Shown here piece after piece: positions 55,943 to 64,000 of a stretch of 64,000 nt of DNA (positions are counted from its first letter, which is position 1; each line of letters starts with the position of its first letter). The notes beneath the pieces were generated by a model that had not been told where the DNA came from, did no database searches, and was given only the letters and a program-made list of their open reading frames with translations. Source of the stretch: Platanthera guangdongensis (taxonomy: Eukaryota > Streptophyta > Magnoliopsida > Asparagales > Orchidaceae); contig CM077166.1 in the NCBI GenBank assembly GCA_039583875.1, positions 81,404,564 through 81,468,563 on the forward strand, read 5' to 3'. The translations under genes were made by a program, and so were the position numbers.

Positions 55943-57911
55943 TGAAAGAAATAGTGCCTAAACACCTAAAGGGGGGGGGGGTGAATAGGTGTATTTTTTT
56001 CTTTTTTACTTTAAAGGCAGACAAACTGTTTTGTACTTTAAGCAGCAAATGCAAATTCTACAGCTATCACAATACAACAACCACAGAAACAAACATTCAC
56101 AGAGTGCACATAGTGTTTATAGTGGTTCCCCAAGATCTGGGTACATCCACTTTCCCCCTTCGCCTATCTAGTAGTGTACTAGATTCGGCCTAACTTCAGC
56201 AATTCTCCTCAGATCCTCAGATCTTACAGCTCAGAACCCCAAACAGGTTCCTACAACTCAGAGTGTCCCCACTCCTACAACTCAGGCACAAAGCCCTACC
56301 ACTCAGTCTTCAACAAGACCTACACTCAGGCTAAACAGCCCTACCTCAGCCTTCAACAAGGCCTACACTCAGACAATTGATTCTCCAACACTCAGGCTCA
56401 AAAGCCCTACCTCAGCCTTTATAAATTTAGGCTTACAACTCAGATCCCTTAGGATCCTACAAAAAGATAATAAAAAGTTTTTAGATCACCACTCAGTTTG
56501 AGAGAATGAAGAGGGTTGCCTTCTTGATCAGTTCTTGATAGCACTGATTCCTGAGATCAACATTGTCTTTGCTTTCTTCAAGGCTTCTTGAGTCTGAACT
56601 CAGTAAAGTTGATCTTCTTGAAGTAGACCTGCTGGCAACTTCCTTCTTGAGATGAAGAATTAAATCTGGATCCTACTTTGCAGTCTGGTTCAGAACCTGC
56701 TCCTTAAGAGATTTGATTAACAAGTCTCTTTCTTGACTTTAATTACTGGAGTTGTCTCTCTCCAAGTAAATCTGAAGTTTCTTCCAAAATACTGATTTAC
56801 AGTTTTCTCTGGATCTGTCTTGATCTTCTTAAATTTTAATCTTCTGATTGATTGATGATTTAATAATTATGATCAATCTTTTTCTGTTGAAGGAGAAAGA
56901 CCTTTATGTAGTCTTCCTCCAAGGTACCGGCTGATCCGGTTTCTAACGAACTTCTGACAGCTCTGACAGTTGCAGTAGACCGGCTGAAATGGCAGCTGTC
57001 AAGTAATCCAGTCACTTCTTGAAATCACTGTCTCTGTCTGAAAGTGTCGAGACTGATCTTCATTGTGTCGACACAAGTAGACTAAGTGTCGACACAAGTG
57101 GACTAAGTGTCGACACTAGCCTTGATGGTGTCAACACAACTCCTTGTGTTGTTGTAACAGCTTCTCGACACTGCTTCTTCAGAATGTGTCGACACTGATT
57201 CTGTGTGTCGACACAAGCCTTCTGTTGAATGTGTCGACACTGATTCTGTGTGTCGACACAAGTACTTCTTCTTTAACACTTGGTTGAATTCTGCTGTGTG
57301 TCGACACATCTCCTTTGTCGTGTGTGTCGACACATCTCCTTTGTGTCGACACATACTTTCTTGTGTTGAATCTTGCTAAGTGTCGACACATCTCCTTTGT
57401 GTCGACACAAATACTTCTTTTACTTTAACTGTGTTGAAACTTGCTGTGTGTCGACACAAGTTCTGTGTGTCGACACAGTTGATGTCGACAATGCCTTCAG
57501 TGTGTTGACACAGCTTCCTAGTGTTGACTCATTGGATGTCGACTAAACTTCTCTGGGTGTTGACACTGCCTCTAAGTGTCGACATGATATATGTTGAGTA
57601 TTCTTCATAGTGTGTCGACACTGCCTGTATGTGTCGACACGTTTCTTCTGGTGTCGACTCTGCCTTTCCTGGTGTCGACACAAATACTCCAAGTGTCGAC
57701 ACAGCTTCTCTAGGTGTCTACACAAGCCTTCATAAGTGTCGACACTGCATCTCTAGGTGTCGACACATGAACTTAGAAACTTTTCTGCATTTCCTGCAAT
57801 TACTTAACCTGCACATATAAACTCAAAGCACATCAAATACACCTTGATGTATATCATTGAGTAGGGTGAGACTTCTTCAAATCTGGTACACATTTTCCAA
57901 TGTACCCAACA
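55943..57911 (-). repeat. 5' LTR of the Sirevirus-like element
   Basis: 1969 bp; minus-strand start TGTTGGGTAC, end TTTCTTTCA. It retains the empty C1 target (CCAAGTAAATCTG near 56765). A G-run of about 11 near 55970 is longer than in the 3' LTR. U3 contains the GTGTCGACAC array. Confidence 0.95.
57040..57780. repeat. GTGTCGACAC palindrome array in the Sirevirus-like 5' LTR
   Basis: About 20 perfect copies of the 10-bp palindrome GTGTCGACAC (SalI core) and several one-mismatch copies, spaced irregularly at about 18-60 bp and separated by CTTCTT-rich spacers. The 3' LTR (about 36715-37425) has a closely similar set. Spacers vary in length and are not unique spacers of a CRISPR type. Confidence 0.93.
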
Positions 57912-58480
57912 TCCCTCATACAATAAAAAAACGCTGACTTCTATCTCAACCATTTTTTATCGGGGACCCCTTCCAGAAACTCTCATGGGGTCAATAAGTT
58001 CACGAAAGGATCCATCCACGAAAGGCGCCTATCAATCTCCATTAGTTCTCCTTCTTCAATGGACGGACAAACCAATTCCATCACAATCCCACCAGCTCGG
58101 GACCCGAACATGTCTAACTGTTCTGTTAGGGTGTTCTCCTCCTATGACACGTTCTAAATAGAGAACGTTCGAAACATCCCAATGAGACCTTTTACCTTGG
58201 ATATGTATCGCTGGAGTGTAGGTTTTCTTATCTTAAACTCTCCCTTGACCTGAGAGGCCACTACTATCGAGTATGTCAGTACCTTTACATCCTTCACTCC
58301 TAACTCCCGGGTCAAACCGAGCCCTTCTATTATGGAGTTGTATTTCGCCAGATTACTGGTGATAGGGAAGTGTATCTTAACGACTTGCTCTATTTTTTCC
58401 CCTAGGGTCTTACTAAGACTACCCCGCTCATAGAGAGTGTTTTCTTGATGCAACATCCACAAGGACCTCCCAAGCGGCCT
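57912..58480 (-). pseudogene. Tat-type second (archaeal-like) RNase H and linker, right half
   Basis: Minus strand: YNSIIEGLGLTRELGVKDVKVL and VASQVKGEFKIRKPTLQRYISKVKGL (about 58195-58360) match the aRNH domain of Tat elements (usual NEAEYEALIAGL...KVFSDSQLVVNQVKGEY). The linker to integrase (IEEGELMEIDRRLSWMDP) follows to the insertion point at 57912, where it continues at 11945. A catalytic Asp has been lost (TYSIVV for SDSQLV). Confidence 0.83.
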
Positions 58481-58481
58481 G

Positions 58482-60012
58482 CTAGGGAGACTCGGCTTCC
58501 TCTACCTCGACCATATAATCGTCTAAAAAGTCTGCAACTGCCTGGGCCTTCATCAACAGTCGGGGAACAAAGGAGATGACAAACTCAATAAACTCTACAG
58601 ACCACTTCACAAGTCTTCCTGAGTGCTCCACTCCCTCTAAGATGTTGTGGAGAGGGTGGTTGGTCACCACACAGATTGAGTGTGCCTGGAAGTATAACCT
58701 AAGCTTCCTGGCTGAGAAAATTAGGGTGAATGCCAAATTTTCCAAAATTGCGTACTTTACCTTCGTGTTCTTCAAGATCTTACTCACATAGTAGATCAAC
58801 ATTTGCTTCCTTCCCTCTTCACAAACCAAGACCGAGCTTATGGCCTCTAACCCTACTCCAAGATACAAAGCCATGTCTTCTCCTTCTCTGGGTCCTTGGA
58901 GCAATGAAGCCTGGGGAAGTGCTTCTTTGATGTCTGGAAGGCCTCCTAGACTTCAAGTGTCAACTCGAACATCTGATTCCCTCGCAGTGCTTTGAAGAAA
59001 GGTGAGCACTTCTCGCTTGCCCGGGAAAGGAATTTTCTCAGACCTACCTGCTTCCCCATGAGGCATCGTATCTTATCTGCATTTTTGGGTGATGCCGGCT
59101 CCAATATAACCAACACCTATTCAGTTTTGGCTCCACCCCTGTTGGTGTAAGGTGGTGACCCAACAATTTTCCCTTGCTGGCACTGAAGACACACTTCGAG
59201 GGGATGAGCCACATCTTGAACCTCCTCAAGATGGCAAAGTTCTCTGACAGATCTTGGACGTAAGAACTGTCATCATTGCTCTTCACCATCAAGTCATCCA
59301 CATAGACTTCCAAGTTTCCCCCCTTCTGCTCTTAAAAGACACGGTCCAACATCCTCTGGTAGGTTGCTCTTGCATTCATCAATCTAAAGGGTATCATATT
59401 ATTGCAGTATCACCCATCTCTCGTGATGAAGGAGACATCTTTGATGCCGGGTGGGTGCATTTAGATCCGGTGGTAATCTGAAAAAGAATCCAAAAAACTA
59501 ATTACAGGAAAACCAACAGCTGAATCTACCAGTGCGTCGATCATAGGTAGCAAATAACAATACTTAGGGCAGAATTTATTTAGCATTGTAAAATCCACAC
59601 AAATCCTTCACCTCCCATCACTCTTATTAACCATTACCACATTAAAGACATAGCCTAGATACTAGATCTTCGATACAAATCCGGCCTTCAGTAGCTTTCC
59701 CACCTCCTGTTGGATAAGCTCCTCTAGCTGGTCAGTGATGGATCTCCTCTTCTGGCTGATGGGGTAAACTATCGGGTCGAGATTAAGGCAATAACATGCC
59801 ACATTTGCATCAATTCTCGGCATGTCTGATGCACTCCTGACAAAGACATCTACATTCCGCTGGACATAATCCAAGACATTCTCCTGGTCCTTCGGGCTCA
59901 GTCCTCCGATGATCTGCACTTTCTTTGTCCTCCTACCCTGGGTAAGGACCTCCTTCTCCACCACTTCTTCTGCTCCCTCCAACCTCGCCTGCTCCTTCAT
60001 CACCATCTCCAT
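58482..60012 (-). pseudogene. Tat-type reverse transcriptase and RNase H, right half
   Basis: Minus strand: RT begins near 60012 (IGGLSPKDQENVLDYVQRNVDVFVRSASDMPRID..., with FVSKI near 59665), contains YVDDLMVKS (about 59270-59310) and GKLLGHHLTPTGVEPK. RNase H (LYLGVGLEAISSVLV, VTNHPLHNILEGVEHSGRLVKWSVEF, LLMKAQAVADFLDD) lies at 58482-58900. It is interrupted by stops and frame shifts around 59040 and 59320-59660. KSN and VADFLDD wording is typical of Tat/Athila-side gypsy elements. Confidence 0.88.
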
Positions 60013-60246
60013 CTATTTTGCTTCTTCTGGGAGATGGTGTTGATGTCCATGATGTACCACAAACTCTCCACCTTTGGATCTCCTCGAACTCTGATCTGGA
60101 CCCCTCCAACATTGAACTATAGATATTGATAGAAAGAGAGGGGACACACTGAAACACGCTGATGAGTGGTCATCCAAAAAATACGTTATAACTGCTCGAA
60201 GTTTCAACTATGGCAAACCACCAATTTCTAGACTGTCCTCCCAAAG
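60013..60246 (-). other. Upstream Tat pol remnant
   Basis: Minus-strand readable but shifting codons upstream of RT, probably the protease-RT connector. No protease DTG or DSG could be placed. Very degraded. Confidence 0.35.
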
Positions 60247-60584
60247 TTACATGGAGTCCGACTCATCCCTCAACTTCCTTCCTTTCCACCGAGAACCAAA
60301 GTAGTGGTCCTTCTGCAGCTTGCACCCTCCCCTTTTGGGGATCCGATCGTCAATCCATGGCCAGATCCGTGGAGAGGACTTAAGGCGCACCGTTTCATCC
60401 ATGCAAATTGAGTTTTCCATGGCTAGGAAGAGGAGTCGTAAAGTAATAACACTCCTCCTTTCGGTCTTTAGGATTCGTGCATGGAATCCGTTTTCAATCT
60501 TGCTTTCTTTCAAGCATTTATACACCAGATCTTTCAAATCAGAGGGTTCGAGTTGCCATGGTTCAAGAACGTTCGTTACTACGG
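60247..60584 (-). other. Unrecognised open stretch between two gypsy fragments
   Basis: An open minus-strand frame of about 110 codons (WQLEPSDLKDLVYKCLKES ... RIWPWIDDRIPKRGG) that fits neither the Tat pol nor the chromovirus integrase. The junction with the chromovirus fragment is near 60585, where that frame (CQKPSGFLKP) is lost. It may be a captured host fragment or decayed element sequence; no motif was recognised. Confidence 0.3.
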
Positions 60585-61947
60585 CTTCAGGAACCCGCTT
60601 GGCTTTTGACACTCAGCCTTCCCTAAGGCACAACTTTGGCACAAGCTCACGTACAAAGCTACATCCCGCTTCAAATCAGGCCACCAAAAGGATTTCTCAT
60701 ATCCAAGTACATCTTTGTACTGCCCGGGTGAATGGATTACTTCGTCAAATGAGCCTCAAACTTCAACTCCTCGCAGAGTTTGCCAAATTGTGATATACAT
60801 ACTCTTCCGTCCTTCCTTAAGATTCCATCAATCATCTCCCAGGTACTACCCTCACCTTTTTGAGCTTCCACCACAAATGGCAGGAACTCTACGTCCACAC
60901 TTGTTGCTTCCCAGATACGATCGGACAAGTCAGGCTGCAACTCTATCCAGTTCAACCAAGCCATGCTATACTCGCTTCTTGCTACACACTCAAGGCCAAG
61001 GGACTCAAAATCTCGCACCAACCGCTCATCATGAGCTTCAATCCATTTCCCTTTTCCTGAATACTTTCTACTAAAGGCATCATCCACCATGTTGGCCTTG
61101 CCCGACATATACTGAATCGCCACGTCGTAGTCCCCAAGGAACTGACTCACCTGCACTGTCGCATGTTCAAGTCTTTTTGATCTAGAAGATACTTCAAGAT
61201 TTTGTGGTCTGTGAAGATCTCCACTTTCGCACCGTACACATAGTGCCGCCACAACTTCAACGCAAAAATTATAGCCTCCAACTCCAAGTCATAGTTCCTC
61301 TCATGAGGCTTCAACTATTTAGATCCAAAGTCTATCACACTGCCATGTTGCACTAGCACGCAACCCAAACCACAACCTGATGCGTCACTAAAAATCTGAA
61401 ATCACTCAGTCCCTTTAGGAAGATATAGGATTGGAGCCTACATCAACCTTTCCTTCAGGGTATCAAATGCTTGATTACACTCCTGTGTCCACACAAATTT
61501 CTGGTCCTTACGAGTCAGAGTAGTGAGGACAGAGCTATCTGCGAATAATTTTCCACAAATCTTATATAATACCCGACTAGTCCAAGGAAACTACTAACTT
61601 CCGCCACGATCCTCAGAACTGGCCAATCTTTGATGGCCTCAACTTTCGCTGGATCCACCGCCACCCCATCACCACTAATTACATGGCCCAAAAATGGTAC
61701 CTCCTCTAACCAGAACTTGCACTTTGAGAACTTTGCATAAAGCTAGTTCTCTCTCAAAGTTTGCAAGCCTACTCTCAAATGAGCCTCACGCTCCGCCTCC
61801 AATTTATATTATACCAAAATATCGTCGATGAAGACGACCACAAATGAGTCTAAGTACTCCCAAAACACTCTGTTCATCAGATCCATGAATACTGATGGCG
61901 CGTTCGTCAACCCAAACGATATCACCGAGAACTCAAAGTGGCCATAC
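60585..61947 (-). pseudogene. Truncated chromovirus-type gypsy pol fragment (RT end, RNase H, integrase N-terminus)
   Basis: Minus strand from the right edge: [16 protein letters not shown] (RT, about 61900-61945), damaged palm and connection, RNase H, MSGKANMVDDAFSRK (about 61070-61115, VADALSRK expected), WIEAHDERLVRDFESLGLEC, and HHCC remnants (SIHPG near 60730, CQKPSGFLKP near 60590). The wording is close to element D (DERLVRELEALEIVC), so it is a related family. It is broken by the element at 61948 on one side and truncated on the other. Confidence 0.88.
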
Positions 61948-62190
61948 TGTTGTGTTTTGCTAGGATGACACAACACTTGTGCACACAGTGGAAATAAAGA
62001 ACAATAAAACCCAAAAGAGTTTGGATCTAGTGATGAACATTAATTAAGAAGTAAAGTGTTGTAAAACAAAATTAACTATGAGTGATTTAGTCAATTCTCA
62101 GCCAAGGTGATCTGAATGATTCGAACGAACGACAATGGCTAGAGTTCCGAGTGTAGAATAGTGTCCACGCCTCTACGGATATCCATATGA
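61948..62190. repeat. Left arm of a long inverted repeat
   Basis: Pairs with the reverse complement of about 63330-63570. Shared blocks include AACACTTGTGCACAC, GGATCTAG, AATTAAGAAGTAAAG, GGCTAGAGT and CGCCTCTAC in the same order. Identity is roughly 75-80% by eye. Confidence 0.85.
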
Positions 62191-62329
62191 GCATGAAGTG
62201 TTGGTTCAACCATAGTGTTCTGGAAGTGATCAAGCATGTAGACTCACTGGCAACTCAGTATGAGCTTATCAGGGTCGCACATAAGATTATGGAGAAATTG
62301 GGAGATTGGATCTGTACTATTTAGCTCAT

Positions 62330-63040
62330 ATGATGAGTTGAAGGCATTTTGCGTTGAGTGTGTTTAGGTCACTTAACACCATTGGGCTGAAGGCATTGAG
62401 TGTGTTTAGTTCCCTCAACGGCTTGGTGGCTGCAAAATATTCTAAGGCATTTGATGTGAGTGTGTTAAGGTCACTCAACTCCATGAGGCTGAAGGCGTTA
62501 AGTGTGTTGAGGTCACTCAACGCCATGGAGGTTGAAAGATTCTAAGGCATCAGGCATTGCGTGTATTTTGCTCACTCAATTCCATCGAGGTGATAGTGTT
62601 GAGAGCGTTCAATCCTGTTAATGCTTTTGCGGGTTAAATGTTAACTCTGCGAATGCTGGCGTTGAGTGCGTTGAGTGCGTTGACTGTCGAACTTAAGCGT
62701 TGAGTGCGTCGAGTCCACTCAACGCCTTCATCGAGTAAAGGGTTTACCTGACAAATCTGGCTCTTAGGCATTGAGAGTATTATATTCACTCAACGCCGTA
62801 CGACGAACGTAGATTTCGTCGAGCTGAGCTTGACGAATCATGTTCGACGTTCTGGCCTTTGGCGCAGATTTCGTCGAGCTGAGTTCGACGAATCATGTTC
62901 GATGATCTGGCCTTTAGCACAGATTTCGTCGAACTGAGTTCGACGAATCATGTTCTATGATCTAGCCTTTGGCACAGATTTCATCGAGCTGAGTTCGACG
63001 AATTTTTCGACGAGCTGAGTTCGACAAATGTCTGTGCTAA
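62330..63040. repeat. GTTGAGTG...CACTCAAC and TCGTCGAGCTGAGTTCGACGA repeats
   Basis: From about 62330 to 62800, six to eight units containing GTTGAGTGTGTTGAGGTCACT and CTCAACGCCAT, an interrupted palindrome. From about 62810 to 63040, four units of about 60 bp with TTTCGTCGAGCTGAGTTCGA and GAATCATGTTCGA. Both lie upstream of the TATA box at about 63075, so they occupy U3. Confidence 0.88.
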
Positions 63041-63329
63041 GTCAAATGTTGACTTACTGAATCTATCTCCTGGGATATAAATAGGATGTTTTAGGGTTTT
63101 CTAGGGACGGTTCTTTTCTTTCTGCACAGGATCCGATACTGTGCGATAAGAAGAAAACCTAGAAACCTGACAGAAGCGTTCCACCAATCCTGTCGTCGAT
63201 TCCGATCCCGATCCCGATGTGTGTCGTCGCCGCCTCTCCTACAACAGATCTAGCAGTCTGTGGAGAAACTGAGTTTCCTCTCCCGACCTAGCGCTTGTGT
63301 GACAAGTTGTTGTCGGTCTTCCCGATCGT

Positions 63330-63570
63330 GTGGATTACTGTAGAGGCGCAGATATACTTTCTGTGCTCAAGACTCTAGCCGCTGTGTTGCCGGCCTGAAT
63401 TTTCTAGAGCATCTAGGTTGAGTTTTGACTCAATCCCTCAAAGGTAATTTTTATTACAGTATGCTTTACTTCTTAATTCATGAATATTGCTAGATCCGAA
63501 CTCGTTTGGGTCTTTCTTGTTCTTTTTTCGCCGTGTGCACAAGTGTTATGCCATCCCCAAAAACCCAACA
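63330..63570. repeat. Right arm of a long inverted repeat
   Basis: Reverse-complement partner of 61948-62190, ending at the LTR terminus CCCAACA. Confidence 0.85.
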
Positions 63571-63571
63571 A

Positions 63572-63584
63572 TGGTATCAGAGGG
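63572..63584 (+). other. Primer-binding site of the right-hand element
   Basis: TGGTATCAGAGGG one base after the LTR end, complementary to initiator Met-tRNA. It shows that 61948-63570 ends as a plus-strand 5' LTR. Confidence 0.92.
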
Positions 63585-64000
63585 AGGTTCCCGAAAATAT
63601 TCATTGTTTCAGAAGTTGTTGAATCCATGACGTGTAGATTTGCTGATTTTGAAGTGTTCCAAATGCCCAAACCTAGTCTTGGATTTTTCCAAGAACACAT
63701 GTGATTTCTTTGAGTTTACTCCTTAACAGTAACCATCATTGTGTTGGCTTGTGAAACTAAGTATATGTTAGATTTTGAATCTCAAATAAAGTGACGTGCT
63801 TGTCTACTGTCTAAGTGGAGTTGGTATTGCTCATGTCCCGTGCATGTAGGTCTGAAGATTTGGACATGTTCTAGATATTCAGACTTAGCCCAGTTCATCA
63901 AGTATTGATGATTCTTGTGCACATTTGGGATGTATTTGGATGATGCTTGTTGTATTTTATTATGCTTGATGTGCATGCTGGTTAAGTGTTAACCATGATT
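63585..64000 (+). other. Leader of the right-hand element
   Basis: No recognisable gene. A short frame near 63480-63704 is open (MTCRFADFEVFQMPKPS) but has no gag similarity. The element continues past the window. Confidence 0.5.

Larger units (their letters stand above)
11946..57911 (-). mobile_element. Sirevirus-like Ty1/copia element carrying three nested gypsy insertions
   Basis: The element is bounded by LTRs starting TGTTGGGTAC and ending TTTCTTTCA on the minus strand, with near-matching flanks TTCCT (11941-11945) and TCCCT (57912-57916), one mismatch. Gene order on the minus strand is 5' LTR (55943-57911), primer site, gag, protease, integrase, RT-RNase H, a long third gene (37935-40679), polypurine tract and 3' LTR (36421-37561 plus 11946-12765). 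Without the insertions it is about 12.8 kb, large for copia but usual for Sireviruses with a third gene. Gag and pol carry several stops and frame shifts, so it is dead, while the third gene is still open. Confidence 0.9.
6545..60210 (-). mobile_element. Old Tat-lineage Ty3/gypsy element split by later insertions
   Basis: Minus-strand RT, RNase H and a second archaeal-type RNase H at 57912-60012 join directly to integrase at 10860-11945 once the copia insertion is removed. The order RT, RH, aRNH, INT, the tandem array in the 3' region and an antisense accessory frame are hallmarks of the Tat lineage. The part left of 7843 is interrupted by the solo LTR (6554-7837) and by copia element A, which probably inserted into the same element. 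No LTR of this element was found, so its ends are unknown. All frames are heavily mutated. Confidence 0.65.
61948..63570 (+). repeat. LTR of a further plus-strand element, with inverted-repeat ends
   Basis: 1623 bp from TGTTGTG to CCCAACA, followed directly by a primer-binding site, so it is read as a 5' LTR. It contains a TATA box (GATATAAATAGG, about 63075), two kinds of palindromic repeats, and ends that match each other as inverted repeats for about 240 bp. The left end interrupts the gypsy RT at 61947. The superfamily is unknown because its genes lie outside the window. Confidence 0.72.

Noticed and set aside
57040..57780. Regularly recurring 10-bp repeat resembling a CRISPR array
   Set aside because: Spacing is irregular, the repeat is a short perfect palindrome, spacers are similar to one another, it lies inside an LTR present twice, and no cas-type genes exist in this plant DNA.

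Overview
The window is plant nuclear DNA made almost entirely of LTR retrotransposons stacked inside one another. No ordinary host gene, rRNA, tRNA, CRISPR array or prokaryotic signal was seen. Ty1/copia and Ty3/gypsy (Tat and chromovirus-type) coding domains, LTRs with TG...CA ends, initiator-Met-tRNA primer sites and 5-bp target duplications all point to a repeat-rich flowering plant, probably a eudicot. The species cannot be told from the sequence.

Layout. (i) 1-6544: 3' part of a plus-strand copia element (A) with decayed pol, an antisense env-like reading frame and a 3' LTR (5425-6544). (ii) 6554-7837: solo copia LTR with a perfect ATCCC target duplication. (iii) 7843-11945 and 57912-60210: two halves of one old Tat-type gypsy element on the minus strand, with dual RNase H, a ~95-bp tandem array in its 3' region and an antisense accessory frame. 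(iv) 11946-57911: a Sirevirus-like copia element on the minus strand, inserted in the Tat element, with 1.97-kb LTRs, gag-pol and a 914-aa third gene. Its 3' LTR is split by a plus-strand gypsy element 'C1' (12766-36415, duplication AAGTA). C1 in turn contains an almost intact minus-strand gypsy element 'B' (16236-27685, duplication GTATA). A third gypsy element 'D' (41041-50501, minus, duplication TCGAC) sits between pol and the third gene of the Sirevirus. (v) 60585-61947: truncated chromovirus-type gypsy fragment. (vi) 61948 to the end: LTR, primer site and leader of a further plus-strand element whose LTR ends form a long inverted repeat.

The most interesting signal is a shared transcript design in the three gypsy elements. 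In B, D and C1 the gag and protease frames are separated by a short GT-AG interval (95, 76 and 84 bp) at the same codon position and phase; removing it fuses gag to pol in frame. In B and D the best Gag start is a short ATG exon inside the 5' LTR. It ends at a splice donor, and joining it to an acceptor just upstream of the gag body keeps the frame. That intron would remove U5, the primer-binding site and the leader, so spliced messenger could not be reverse transcribed. C1 has a strong acceptor 2 nt before its gag ATG, suggesting the same layout with a 5'-UTR intron. A second pattern is that nearly every LTR family here, copia and gypsy alike, carries arrays of short CpG-containing palindromes, some of them the same words in different families.

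Relative ages follow from nesting and decay: Tat is oldest, then the Sirevirus-like element, then C1 and D, and B is the youngest (LTRs differ at roughly 0.5% by eye, frames open). All structural statements come from reading the sequence by eye; no alignment or database search was run.
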